Of a DNA stretch of 64,000 nt, positions 56,589-64,000 are shown in pieces (position 1 is the first letter of the stretch; each line of letters begins with the position of its first letter). The stretch is taken from NCBI GenBank assembly GCA_947498705.1, contig CANMLW010000005.1, forward strand, positions 186,001 to 250,000. Reading direction: 5' to 3'. The notes under the pieces were generated by a model. It was given only the letters and a program-made list of their open reading frames with translations. It searched no databases and was not told the DNA's origin. The DNA comes from an uncultured Aquimarina sp. GTDB taxonomy: Bacteria > Bacteroidota > Bacteroidia > Flavobacteriales > Flavobacteriaceae. Both the position numbers and the translations under genes were made by a program.

Positions 56589-57710
56589 TTACAGTTTAAT
56601 TCTTTTTTTTCCCGGTTTATTGATTGACTTCTTCATCAAAATAGTGAATCGGGTACCATTTATTGTATCACTTTCTAAGTTAACATAACCTCCATGGGCT
56701 TCTGCCACAATCTTAACTAATGTAAGTCCCATTCCCCAACTATTTAATTGAATAGAATCATTATCTTTCTTTAGGAATTGAAAAATTTGACCTTGTCGTT
56801 CCTTGGGAATTGGCTTTCCATAGTTATGGATGGATAACTCCACAGCTTCACCTAGATCTTTAATATTAATAGTGATGGGTGATTTGTATAATCCATATTT
56901 AACTGCATTGGATATAAGGTTTTCTATTAATCTTCGAATAGCAGTTCCATCAAATATTCCCACTATATTATCTGAAGTGTATTTAAATTCAAATTCATTG
57001 AAATAAATTGTTTCAGAATCTTTGTATATCTCATTAATAATTTTAAAGATATTGATTTCAGCAAACTCCAACATTATACCTTGACCTGCCTTTACTGTAA
57101 TTGCATCCATCAAACTTTCTATAAGTCCAAGTGATTTGGTGACACTTTTTATTGCAATGTATTTCATTGTACTTACTAAATCTTCCCCTTCTTGACAATC
57201 TAACAATTCTAAGGAGGTTTTAGCAATAGAAAGGGGGTTACGGATATCATGTGCTAATGTGCCCACAAGTTTTTCTTGCATATCCTGAATAGATTTCGAA
57301 AATGCTTCCACAGATTTAAGTGTAGCCAGTTCCATAAAGTATTTTAATAATTCACCTACATCCAATGTATATACATTGTTTAAGATTAAAACCTCTGTTA
57401 AGACTCTATTAAAAATAATATACTCCAGAATGATCTGGTCTACAGTATAATTGGAAGATAAAGCTCTGTGTTTTCCATGTTGTGAACAGTTTTCAAAAAT
57501 TTCGATGTATTTTTCATCAGGACAAGCATATATAGGATTACTATATCTTGTCATTACATCCGAAATATCTTTTATAAAATAGCGTAAATGATCCTGTAAG
57601 ATAACAACATCCATGTTTTTTGAAGAGAGAATTTCTTTTTTAACTTGTTCCTCCCAGGTTTTGATTATTAAACTAATATTCTGAGCTATAATTTGACCTG
57701 TCTTCTTCAT
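56589..57710 (-). CDS. Sensor histidine kinase with RsbRD-like N-terminus
   Basis: 373 residues, no membrane helix. The N-terminal ~140 residues are helical and resemble the RsbRD N-terminal domain used in stress sensing. The HisKA phospho-acceptor His is in LAHDIRNPLS (~153), followed by an HATPase domain (N-box ENLISNAVKYG, then WGMGLTLVKIV). The usual G1 Asp is replaced (IHNYGKPI). No response regulator is adjacent. It ends the minus-strand unit after the racemase. Confidence 0.85.
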   Translation of the reverse strand: MKKTGQIIAQNISLIIKTWEEQVKKEILSSKNMDVVILQDHLRYFIKDISDVMTRYSNPIYACPDEKYIEIFENCSQHGKHRALSSNYTVDQIILEYIIFNRVLTEVLILNNVYTLDVGELLKYFMELATLKSVEAFSKSIQDMQEKLVGTLAHDIRNPLSIAKTSLELLDCQEGEDLVSTMKYIAIKSVTKSLGLIESLMDAITVKAGQGIMLEFAEINIFKIINEIYKDSETIYFNEFEFKYTSDNIVGIFDGTAIRRLIENLISNAVKYGLYKSPITINIKDLGEAVELSIHNYGKPIPKERQGQIFQFLKKDNDSIQLNSWGMGLTLVKIVAEAHGGYVNLESDTINGTRFTILMKKSINKPGKKRIKL

Positions 57711-57751
57711 TGTAGTTATTCTAATCCGATAGCTAAAATTTATTAATTCAT

Positions 57752-59545
57752 TTACAGATAAAAGAACACTTTATTCGGATAATTAAGAGCTGCTGACTGT
57801 ACAAACGATTCCTTTAAAACACCATAGTTAGCATATTCCTTATTCTTTTCTACTGCCCAACCAATATTGCCATAGTCAAAATGCCAATACTCTTTATGAT
57901 CACAAACAAAATCCTCATCCTCGAAAAGTTTTATCAGAAGTTTGCGATTTTTCTTTGCTTCTTCGCTAATGTCAGGATGTTTGGGATAACATTTTTCATT
58001 TAAATCAATATATAGTCCATCGTTGGTTCCAAAATCAAGTACACATTTCTTTCGCAAATCATAAATCAGGGCATCAACAGCACCTCCTGTCGAATGGGTA
58101 GATTTTCTTTTGGGAGCAACAAAATTTGATAAAATTTTGTTTATTTCTTCTATTGATTTTTTCGGATATTTATTTTTCAAAAAACTGGCCTTTTGTTCTA
58201 ATAGTTTTTGCTGATGCTTAAATGACCTCCAGGCTGATCTAATAATTAGTTTTTTGCCCTGATTGTTCAGAAGTTCACTAATTCGCCCTATTTTTTTATA
58301 CACCTCTTCTCTAACCAAATAACGATAGTTTTTCTGAATAGATTTTTGAAAAATTAAGTTAAAATCCGAATCCTGAAGACTTATCAATGGAGAGTGATCT
58401 TCCTTGACAGTCATAACTGCTGTTTTCTTTTTGTGCAAGCTGTCTTTTTCTTCTACAATAGCACAATACTCTTCCCCATTGATAGGAGTAATGATATTTT
58501 TAAAAATGTAGGATGAGTTCATGGCTGTAACCAACGCCCCATATTTTAATGTAAATGATACATCACTACCAACTTTTAAGTTTTCTTTTTTGGCGTTTAT
58601 AATAATGTGATCGCCACCTACTCCCAGGATTTCAACATCCAATTTAGGAGTTAATCCAGCCACCATTACATCTTGAACCCCCATAGCTAGGATAGCTCGC
58701 CGTATTATGCCTTGGTCTTTGAATTTTGGTTTGTTACCAAAGGCGTTTAGACCAATCTCGCCATCTGGCATCGATGATTTGTTTTTCAATTCTATAACTT
58801 CAGCTACGAGCATAAAAGCATCTTGATAAAGTTTTGGAATCGGTTTTCCGGTTAAAGGCTCGTAGCCCAAAAATATAGATTCTCCTAATCTTAAATTATT
58901 TATCCTACCAACATCTTTTGTAGTACTGAACCAATTATAATTAGCTGAGTTTCCTCCTGAAATCACAGATAGTTTTATTTTGAACTTTTTTTCAATACTA
59001 TTCGCAATAGAAGACAGCAATTCCATCTTTTCTGTTGTAGGTTTAACTCCCGAAAAACAGGCAAGGTTTGTGCCTATTCCTGTGAGTTCAACTCCTCGAA
59101 GACTTAGTACTTTTTTAATGGTATTTTCGAGTTGGGAGGGTAATATCCCTTCGCGCAAATCTCCTAATTCTACCATGACAATAACTTTATGGATCTTACC
59201 ATGCAGGATAGCAAATTCTGAAAGCTTTTTTATAACAGACAACTCCGAATTTAAACTCATATCGGTATCTAACACTACAGATTCTGCCTGACTTATCATA
59301 GGTGTTCTAATCAATAAAAAAGAAGCTTTTACCCCAGCAGCACGCATTTCCTTTATATTTGATATTCTTGAGTCTGCAAGAATTTTAATCCCACTATTTA
59401 CCAAAACATTAGCAATATGTGGATGTGCACAAACTCCTTTAGTAACGGCAATTATTTCTATGCCTTTTGATTTAAAAAGTGAACTTAACACCTTAGCGTT
59501 GTGGGCTATCTTACTAAGATTAATATTTATTCTTGGGGTTGGCAT
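57752..59545 (-). CDS. PLP amino-acid racemase fused to a VanX-like D,D-dipeptidase
   Basis: 597 residues with two domains. Residues ~1-370: alanine/ornithine-racemase-type barrel, PLP Lys at K36 (AVTKGVCA), GGNSANYNW at ~202, RLGESIFLGYEPL at ~224. Residues ~390-575: M15 peptidase, conserved Arg in IRSAWRSF (~435), Zn motif THSTGGAVDAL (~481-490; S-x-H-x-x-G-x-A-x-D) and ExWH (~549-552, EYWH). It would hydrolyse D-amino-acid dipeptides and racemise the freed amino acid in one chain. It overlaps the DUF1611 gene by 19 bp. Confidence 0.85.
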   Translation of the reverse strand: MPTPRININLSKIAHNAKVLSSLFKSKGIEIIAVTKGVCAHPHIANVLVNSGIKILADSRISNIKEMRAAGVKASFLLIRTPMISQAESVVLDTDMSLNSELSVIKKLSEFAILHGKIHKVIVMVELGDLREGILPSQLENTIKKVLSLRGVELTGIGTNLACFSGVKPTTEKMELLSSIANSIEKKFKIKLSVISGGNSANYNWFSTTKDVGRINNLRLGESIFLGYEPLTGKPIPKLYQDAFMLVAEVIELKNKSSMPDGEIGLNAFGNKPKFKDQGIIRRAILAMGVQDVMVAGLTPKLDVEILGVGGDHIIINAKKENLKVGSDVSFTLKYGALVTAMNSSYIFKNIITPINGEEYCAIVEEKDSLHKKKTAVMTVKEDHSPLISLQDSDFNLIFQKSIQKNYRYLVREEVYKKIGRISELLNNQGKKLIIRSAWRSFKHQQKLLEQKASFLKNKYPKKSIEEINKILSNFVAPKRKSTHSTGGAVDALIYDLRKKCVLDFGTNDGLYIDLNEKCYPKHPDISEEAKKNRKLLIKLFEDEDFVCDHKEYWHFDYGNIGWAVEKNKEYANYGVLKESFVQSAALNYPNKVFFYL

Positions 59546-60618
59546 ACTAGAGGGGGTATATTAATTAAATCAGGGAATACTTCATAAAGCTTTTCTATCA
59601 ACTTTCTACAGTCATTTTTTAAGACATCAGTGACAGGTAATTGGTACTTTTCTTCATAAGTCTTTGTTGTGTTTTTAATTTCTTGGTCATTCATACCTTC
59701 ATGATTGATTGTAATTGCAATTACCTTAGATCCGGAGAAAACTTCTAACATTTTTATTTCACTTTCAAGTGTTGGCATTGGAATTCTAGGAAAATCACAT
59801 CTGGTGCGCCTTTTTGGTGGATGTTGAAGGATAATAGCTTTAGGCATAGCGCCTCGTAGGATTGCACTTGAGGAGGTAAATGCAGGATGACTAAGTGCTC
59901 CCTGCCCTTCTACTACAATAATATCGGGTTGCTCTTTGAGTGCTTCCAGGATAGCATTTTCAACTTCTCCCGTTGCAAAACCAGAACTTAATACATCTAT
60001 AGCAATACCGTATTTCGAACCTTGAAGTACCCCTGTCTGACCTGTAGTTATAAATATTGCGTTTAAGCCATCTTTTTTAAGAGCTTCTACTAATTTAAGT
60101 GCGGTAGTTCGTTTACCAACTGCACAATCTGTACCAGAAACTGTTATTACAGGAGTTTGAACGTCTCTTATACGTCCGGTAAAGTTGTGGAGTTTTTCTT
60201 TTAAAGGTGGTTTTCTTACATCAAAAATGGATACATTGTATTTTCTTGCAAGATCCATACAAACTTTATCTTCTGAAAGAAATTCTGGAAGCCCATTTAC
60301 AATATGCATTCCAGATTCCATAGCAGTATAAATAATTTTTTTCTCAACATCACTAAGAAATGGTTCAAGAGGTGCAATGCCATAGATAAAATATTCTGGA
60401 ATGCTATCCAACATTTCGATAGCTTGATTAAAATTTTGGAATATTGGTATCGCATTTCTAATTCCATCCAGATACTCCCCAGCATCAAGACCTGATTTAG
60501 TACTATCTATAATACCAATGATTTTATACTTTTCGGAATGTCTGACAAGACCATTTGCGACTTTACCATCTAGTTTGCCAAATTCATTTTCGCAATATAC
60601 TATTGCTGATGTTTTCAT
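59527..60618 (-). CDS. DUF1611 protein (DgcN-type, D-glutamate N-acetyltransferase family)
   Basis: 363 residues: an N-terminal Rossmann-like part (~1-115) and a P-loop domain with SGTDCAVGKRTT (~160-171), followed by a VEGQGALSHPAF motif (~235). The DUF1611 family includes DgcN, reported to acetylate D-glutamate in marine bacteria. Here the gene overlaps the racemase-dipeptidase gene, so a role in D-amino-acid use fits. The substrate is not shown by the sequence. Confidence 0.85.
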   Translation of the reverse strand: MKTSAIVYCENEFGKLDGKVANGLVRHSEKYKIIGIIDSTKSGLDAGEYLDGIRNAIPIFQNFNQAIEMLDSIPEYFIYGIAPLEPFLSDVEKKIIYTAMESGMHIVNGLPEFLSEDKVCMDLARKYNVSIFDVRKPPLKEKLHNFTGRIRDVQTPVITVSGTDCAVGKRTTALKLVEALKKDGLNAIFITTGQTGVLQGSKYGIAIDVLSSGFATGEVENAILEALKEQPDIIVVEGQGALSHPAFTSSSAILRGAMPKAIILQHPPKRRTRCDFPRIPMPTLESEIKMLEVFSGSKVIAITINHEGMNDQEIKNTTKTYEEKYQLPVTDVLKNDCRKLIEKLYEVFPDLINIPPLVCQPQE

Positions 60619-60661
60619 ATGTAAGTGATATAAGATTAAAGAAACCGACTTCAGAAAGGAT

Positions 60662-60844
60662 TTAACTTCCTACCAATGCTTTTGCGTACAGACCCAATTC
60701 CCATCTATCAGGGTCATTTTGAAATCCGCAATAGTAGATTCCATCAATATATCGCTTTACTATCAGCGAAATACTAGGGTTTATTTTAGTAAATACTGTA
60801 TCTCCTATTTTATATTTACCGATTACCATATTGTCAAGTTTCAT
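60662..60844 (-). CDS. Small GDxVxxKxNP protein (60 aa), paralog of 54649-54816
   Basis: 60 residues. The core YKIGDTVFTKINPSISLIVKRYIDGIYYCGFQNDPDR matches the 55-residue gene on the + strand (GDTV, K.NP, LIV, IYYC.F, DP). It starts the minus-strand unit (small protein, DUF1611, racemase-dipeptidase, kinase), 43 bp before the DUF1611 gene. An SH3-like barrel is likely; the function is unknown. A second copy at the head or within both units suggests a shared regulatory or accessory role. Confidence 0.65.
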   Translation of the reverse strand: MKLDNMVIGKYKIGDTVFTKINPSISLIVKRYIDGIYYCGFQNDPDRWELGLYAKALVGS

Positions 60845-60931
60845 ATTTACTATATTATAATTTTTTAATACTTCATTTAATAAGATTTGATCCTTCTAGT
60901 CTTATCCTTAGAATTGTTAAGTTTCTTTAAA

Positions 60932-60969
60932 TTCCGGTGACTATATAAGGACGGAAATAATCGCCGGAA
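60932..60969 (-). promoter_or_regulatory. Inverted repeat TTCCGG[T/C]GA upstream of the small minus-strand gene
   Basis: TTCCGGTGA (60932-60940) and TCGCCGGAA (60961-60969) form a 9-bp imperfect dyad (one mismatch) with a 20-bp spacer. It sits 88 bp upstream of the start of 60662-60844 and could be an operator. Confidence 0.4.
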
Positions 60970-61097
60970 CCTAAAGTTTTATTAGTGAATTACTAATAAA
61001 AGGAAACAGAAAAATGATTCAATGGCATTGATTTGTGTATTGTTTTAATATTTTCTTACTAAAGAATATTTGTTTTGTAAGGTTTTGTTCAACTTTA

Positions 61098-61137
61098 TAA
61101 AAAGAGGCAGAGTTTTGAATTTCTGCCTCTTTTTTTA
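61098..61137. terminator. Terminator-like hairpin in the right end
   Basis: A 10-bp stem AAGAGGCAGA (61102-61111) / TCTGCCTCTT (61122-61131) with a 10-base loop and flanking A and T runs. The transcript it ends is unclear, as no gene reads into it from either side within 250 bp. Confidence 0.65.
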
Positions 61138-61404
61138 CCTGAAAATGTTTTGTAGTATATATCAAATACTGCGCATGCATTATCATTTTGGTAATTCTAG
61201 GTCGTTCAAGATTCATTTTTTGAAAACGATTATATTCTCATTTTATAATATTTATTACAAAGATCTTTATAATTAATCGATGCAAGGTTATACAATAGGA
61301 ATTCAATGTTACATAAATCATAGGTTTTAGGTTTTTACGAAAAATCTATTCTAAACATTTGGTTATCTACAAGTAATTTTTTGAATTATTAAAAGGAAAA
61401 AGCT

Positions 61405-61437
61405 AAAAACTGTATGCAGCAATTGTGTACAGTTTTT
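61405..61437. terminator. Second hairpin in the right end
   Basis: A 10-bp perfect stem AAAAACTGTA / TACAGTTTTT (61405-61414 / 61428-61437), loop of 13 bases. It could be a terminator for an unseen transcript or a structural element. Confidence 0.45.
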
Positions 61438-61480
61438 GCGTATTTGTTTGTTTCTATTTGTTGGTGTTTGCATACGTTAA

Positions 61481-61552
61481 ATAGGTACTTCATAAAAAAG
61501 TACCTGTTTTAAGTACCCATTTGTAGGTATTTGCAAGTTTATAGGTACTTCA
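61481..61552. repeat. Cluster of AGGTACTT repeats next to attR
   Basis: A direct repeat ATAGGTACTTCA occurs at 61481-61492 and 61541-61552 (exactly 60 bp apart). Between them are inverted copies AAGTACCT (61498-61505) and AAGTACCC (61511-61518). Repeats like this close to a tRNA att site resemble arm-type binding sites of tyrosine recombinases or a control region. Confidence 0.6.
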
Positions 61553-61600
61553 AAAAAATTAAAGCACTGACATTCAGTGTGGTTATAGTGCGACCGAAAT

Positions 61601-61646
61601 GGCTCATAACCCGAAGGTCACAGGTTCGAGTCCTGTTCCCGCTACT
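61601..61646 (+). repeat. attR-type direct repeat (right copy)
   Basis: 46 bp identical to 49966-50011, containing the tRNA anticodon loop, variable and T arms, and the 3' acceptor. It is not a complete tRNA, as the 5' half is absent; it is the original 3' end of the chromosomal tRNA left by integration. Confidence 0.92.
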
Positions 61647-61653
61647 AGCAACG

Positions 61654-61686
61654 AAAAGGCTTCACAAAAATGTGAAGCCTTTTTTA
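61654..61686 (+). terminator. Original terminator of the tRNA gene
   Basis: A 13-bp stem (AAAAGGCTTCACA, 61654-61666, with 61671-61683), loop AAAA, T run. It directly follows the right att copy, which is where the terminator of the uninterrupted tRNA would have been. Confidence 0.85.
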
Positions 61687-61710
61687 TGTGTACTATTTTA
61701 TAGAACTAAC

Positions 61711-61762
61711 CGAACGAGAAGTTTGTCCTGAGCGAGATACGTGTCGAAGGGTTTCTATCCCC
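61711..61762. repeat. Short repeat of the GTCCTGAGCG...TCGAAGGG type
   Basis: TTTGTCCTGAGCGAGA...GTCGAAGGG is a sequence type dispersed widely in flavobacterial genomes (known from general observation of such genomes). Only one copy is in this window, so the repeat status cannot be shown here. Confidence 0.4.
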
Positions 61763-61872
61763 GTTATTAGGTAACCTGTTCATTTTGAAGGAAATTACAG
61801 GTGTTTTTCATAAAGAAATTTCATTAAATTTTTAGCATACGTGTTGAATTAACGTGCTGATTTTTTCGTTTT

Positions 61873-62055
61873 CTAAATTCTTTTTTCCAGCAAAGGATTA
61901 CACTTAAAAACCCAGCGTTGTATTGTAGCATGATCTACTTTTACACCCCGAATAGACATGAGCTCTTCAATCTTTCGATAGCTTAATCCAAATCTATATT
62001 TGAAATAGACAGCTTGAATGATAATCACTTTTGGAAATGTATGTCCCTTGAACAT
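61873..62055 (-). pseudogene. IS6-family transposase, N-terminal remnant
   Basis: A 60-residue frame with FKGHTFPKVIIIQAVYFKYRFGLSYRKIEELMSIRGVKVDHATIQRWVFK, which is the N-terminal (HTH) signature of IS6/IS26-type transposases: FKGxHF, SYRxIEEL, RGVxVDHxTIxRWV. A TAG stops it after LLEKRI, and no DDE domain follows on the minus strand, so it is an inactive fragment. It lies just outside the island's right end. Confidence 0.85.
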
Positions 62056-62205
62056 TACTTTTTAATCCAAAAGGATATGACTTTTGTAAATTAGTTGATG
62101 CAAATGTGACAGAAACGATTTACACTTCTTTACAAAACTTTACAAAACTTAATCAAATATTCTTTTACTTATATCCAATTTTGTATCTCTTATAATATCT
62201 TAAAA

Positions 62206-63276
62206 ATGATGCAAAGACATTTACCTTTATTTTTTTTCGGAATCCTTTTAATAAATATTTCTTGTAATCCTTCTTCTAAAAAAGAGAATAAAACAACTTT
62301 ATCTTTTAATGAACAAAAAGGATCTACTGTAACAATAGAAATAAAGAATGTAGAAGGCGCAGAATCCATAGAGTTTTTTGCTGCGGATGGATCTGGCTCT
62401 TTTACCAGCGTGCCATTTGAAAATTCAACGAAAATCGACTTAAAAGAATATATAAGCGGAAGTTACTACATACTTGTTCATAAAGATAGTGTAATAATCA
62501 ATACTAGTTTATTACTACAAGGTAATGATATAACCATTAAAGCTACAGCGGAAGGTAAAAGATTGAAAATTGATACTGTAATAAATTCCCCCGTGTATTA
62601 TGAACAGAAGCAAATAGTGAATAATTTCCGAAAAATTAAAAAAACAGCATCGCTACAAAAAGCCAATACTTACTTATTGGATTTAATAAAGGATAAAACT
62701 AAAAATATTCTTTTAAAGGATTTAAGTTATCTATATATAGAGGTTAATAAAAATAACAGGACCAACCTGAAAGCATTAAGAGCATATGCACGTAAACAAG
62801 ATTCAATCATTGAGAAAAGAATTATACAAAATACGGGAATCTATAACCTTAATAAATTAATAGATAATACTTCAATTAATTTAGACAATTTCAAATTCAG
62901 AAATAAAACCGGTCAAGAAGCTAAAATCATCACTCACTCTGATTCATTGTATATTTTTGATTTTTGGTTTATTGCCTGTAAACCTTGTATTAATGATCAT
63001 AAGTATTTAAAACCAAATCTTGATAAATTAAAAGGAGCCAACGCTAATATCATTGGAATTTCTGTAGATAAGGATCATGATATATGGTTGAACTATTTAA
63101 AAAGTAATAACTATCTATGGGATAATTATATACAACTAAATAATGATAAAAATTCATTATCCGAATATTTAAACATTTATTCTTACCCAACTTATATAAC
63201 TATTGATGGTGACGGCAAGATTTTGTTTCAAGGAGCATTAAAAGAGACCTTAACATTTGTAGAAAGTTATCATTAA
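62206..63276 (+). CDS. TlpA/thioredoxin-fold lipoprotein
   Basis: 356 residues with a lipobox (LLINISCNP, Cys ~20). The first ~220 residues are beta-rich (DUF4369-like region) and helical. The C-terminal ~130 residues are a thioredoxin fold with FWFIACKPCINDH (CxxC motif) and the cis-Pro in SYPTYITID. It is probably an envelope disulfide reductase or a carrier for redox reactions. A similar lipoprotein starts 134 bp downstream. Confidence 0.85.
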   Translation: MMQRHLPLFFFGILLINISCNPSSKKENKTTLSFNEQKGSTVTIEIKNVEGAESIEFFAADGSGSFTSVPFENSTKIDLKEYISGSYYILVHKDSVIINTSLLLQGNDITIKATAEGKRLKIDTVINSPVYYEQKQIVNNFRKIKKTASLQKANTYLLDLIKDKTKNILLKDLSYLYIEVNKNNRTNLKALRAYARKQDSIIEKRIIQNTGIYNLNKLIDNTSINLDNFKFRNKTGQEAKIITHSDSLYIFDFWFIACKPCINDHKYLKPNLDKLKGANANIIGISVDKDHDIWLNYLKSNNYLWDNYIQLNNDKNSLSEYLNIYSYPTYITIDGDGKILFQGALKETLTFVESYH

Positions 63277-63410
63277 ACTTCATATATAAATTAATAATTC
63301 CTTTAATAAAAAATAGCAATGGTTCATTTAGGTTAAAGTTATGTTTATTATACATAAATGGATAATCAATATCTCAAAAATTACCCTAAGCTATTTTAAA
63401 ACAATAGAAA

Positions 63411-64000
63411 ATGTATAGACAATTAACATTAGTAGTATTCTTTATAACCCTACTTATAGGCTGTAAACAAGAACAAGAATTGAAATCAGAAATCGAACAA
63501 GCAGGTTATGTAATAATATCAGGTAATATTACTCTTCCAAAAGATAAAAAAGGGAAACTATATTTTTCTTCCAAAAATAGTGATCAAAGTTTATTTATTC
63601 CTCTCGAAAAAACAGGAAAATTCAGTGATAGTCTTAATCTAAAAAGCACTGAAATATGGAAAGTAAGTCTCACCATTGAAGGTATAAAAGATAAGACCCG
63701 TGGTTATTATCAAGAGCAGAATTTATATCTGACTCCAAAAAAAAACATCCATTTTTTGATTGATGAACAAGGGAAATATAGCTATAGTGGTGATAACGCG
63801 AGCATCAATAATTTTCTTCACTATAAAAAAGAAAAAAATTTAAATGCATTTGGTGATATTGATTGGGAATTATGGAATGATGGAATATTCGATTTAGAAA
63901 AGAATGATTTTATTGCATTAATTGATAAAACATCTACTGCCATAGAAAGAAAGCTCGGTTCATTAGTAAATGTGCCTGAAAAAATACTAGCAGAACAAAA
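63411..64000 (+). CDS. Lipoprotein, DUF4369-like (truncated by window edge)
   Basis: An open frame from ATG to the right edge, ~196 residues seen. The lipobox is LLIGCKQE (Cys ~17). It is beta-rich with YVIISGNITLPKDKKGKLYFSSKN, which resembles the N-terminal domain of Bacteroidota AhpC/TSA-thioredoxin lipoproteins. A C-terminal thioredoxin domain may lie past the edge. Likely a paralog of the upstream TlpA-like gene. Confidence 0.75.
   Translation, partial: MYRQLTLVVFFITLLIGCKQEQELKSEIEQAGYVIISGNITLPKDKKGKLYFSSKNSDQSLFIPLEKTGKFSDSLNLKSTEIWKVSLTIEGIKDKTRGYYQEQNLYLTPKKNIHFLIDEQGKYSYSGDNASINNFLHYKKEKNLNAFGDIDWELWNDGIFDLEKNDFIALIDKTSTAIERKLGSLVNVPEKILAEQ

Larger units (their letters stand above)
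60845..61600. other. Right end of the island, no gene: control and att-arm elements
   Basis: About 750 bases without a supported gene. It holds an inverted repeat near 60932-60969, two hairpins (61098-61137, 61405-61437) and the AGGTACTT repeat cluster (61481-61552). It is the promoter zone of the minus-strand unit and the putative recombination arm of the island. Confidence 0.6.
49966..61646. mobile_element. Genomic island integrated in tRNA-Met (CAT), ~11.6 kb
   Basis: Two perfect 46-bp copies of the tRNA 3' half lie 11,635 bp apart and bound a block of accessory genes. The pattern fits tyrosine-recombinase integration: the element restores the tRNA at the left end and leaves the old 3' end at the right. 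The native terminator now lies after the right copy (61654-61686), and the tRNA has a new one at 50021-50060. No integrase gene is visible within it, so the island may be decayed or moved in trans. Confidence 0.85.

Noticed and set aside
61019-61276. Frames on both strands around 61019-61276
   Set aside because: They cover a hairpin and AT-rich sequence with no motif; more likely non-coding.
61531-61731. 66-residue frame across the right att repeat
   Set aside because: It runs through the tRNA fragment and terminator; it is a by-product of the integration joint, not a gene.

Overview
The window comes from a member of the Bacteroidota, most likely a marine Flavobacteriaceae (Aquimarina-like; the genus is an inference). 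The evidence is the AT-rich sequence, TAnnTTTG-type promoter boxes, a complete gldKLMN block of the type IX secretion/gliding machinery, a secreted protein with a type IX C-terminal sorting domain, and many lipoproteins with short signal peptides ending in Cys.

Layout. 1-6880: an envelope block on the + strand (end of an outer-membrane-type protein, TPR protein, lptC, small membrane protein, CNNM/CBS transporter, YhhN-family protein, PpiD-like foldase). 6918-8432: galE and a free-methionine-sulfoxide-reductase-like GAF protein (-). 8686-12592: lipoprotein genes (DUF3347, VanX-like dipeptidase, C10 protease) around a gene-poor stretch holding two short ORFs. 12706-20376 (-): groEL/groES, secG, a TPR protein, lptE, a sigma54 activator, a lipoprotein and miaB. 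20567-27375 (-): a compact five-gene operon resembling the Gram-positive dlt system. 27607-36880 (+): a membrane protein, topA, an arginase-fold protein with an altered metal site, then gldK-L-M-N. 37004-40605: FAD oxidoreductase, DUF983, ABC-F ATPase and a small Cys-rich protein. 40691-44431 (-): a large type IX-secreted beta-propeller protein. 44684-49532 (-): leuC-leuD-leuA-leuB.

49937-61646: an initiator tRNA-Met gene is followed by an 11.6-kb insert that ends in a perfect 46-bp copy of the tRNA 3' half. This is the signature of a genomic island integrated into the tRNA. The cargo looks like an envelope/general-stress set: AraC regulator, SPFH protein, MscS channel, a basic micro-protein, cupin, GT14 glycosyltransferase, CsbD-like protein, a second GroES, a histidine kinase, a PLP racemase fused to a VanX-type dipeptidase, a DUF1611 protein and two paralogous small proteins. 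Two transcription units inside it share a conserved upstream element of about 67 bp. I could not find an integrase. Beyond the island are an IS6-type transposase remnant, a TlpA-like lipoprotein and the start of another lipoprotein.

The two most interesting systems are (1) the dlt-like operon, with an adenylation-ACP fusion, an SGNH/DltD-like protein, an MBOAT acyltransferase and a 45-residue one-helix micro-protein ending in an F-x-Y-x-x-Y motif like that of DltX, plus an unusual methyltransferase-adenylation fusion, in a group of bacteria not known to make teichoic acids; and (2) the island's D-amino-acid module (racemase-dipeptidase fusion overlapping a DUF1611 gene). All functions are read from motifs and context; no database search was possible.
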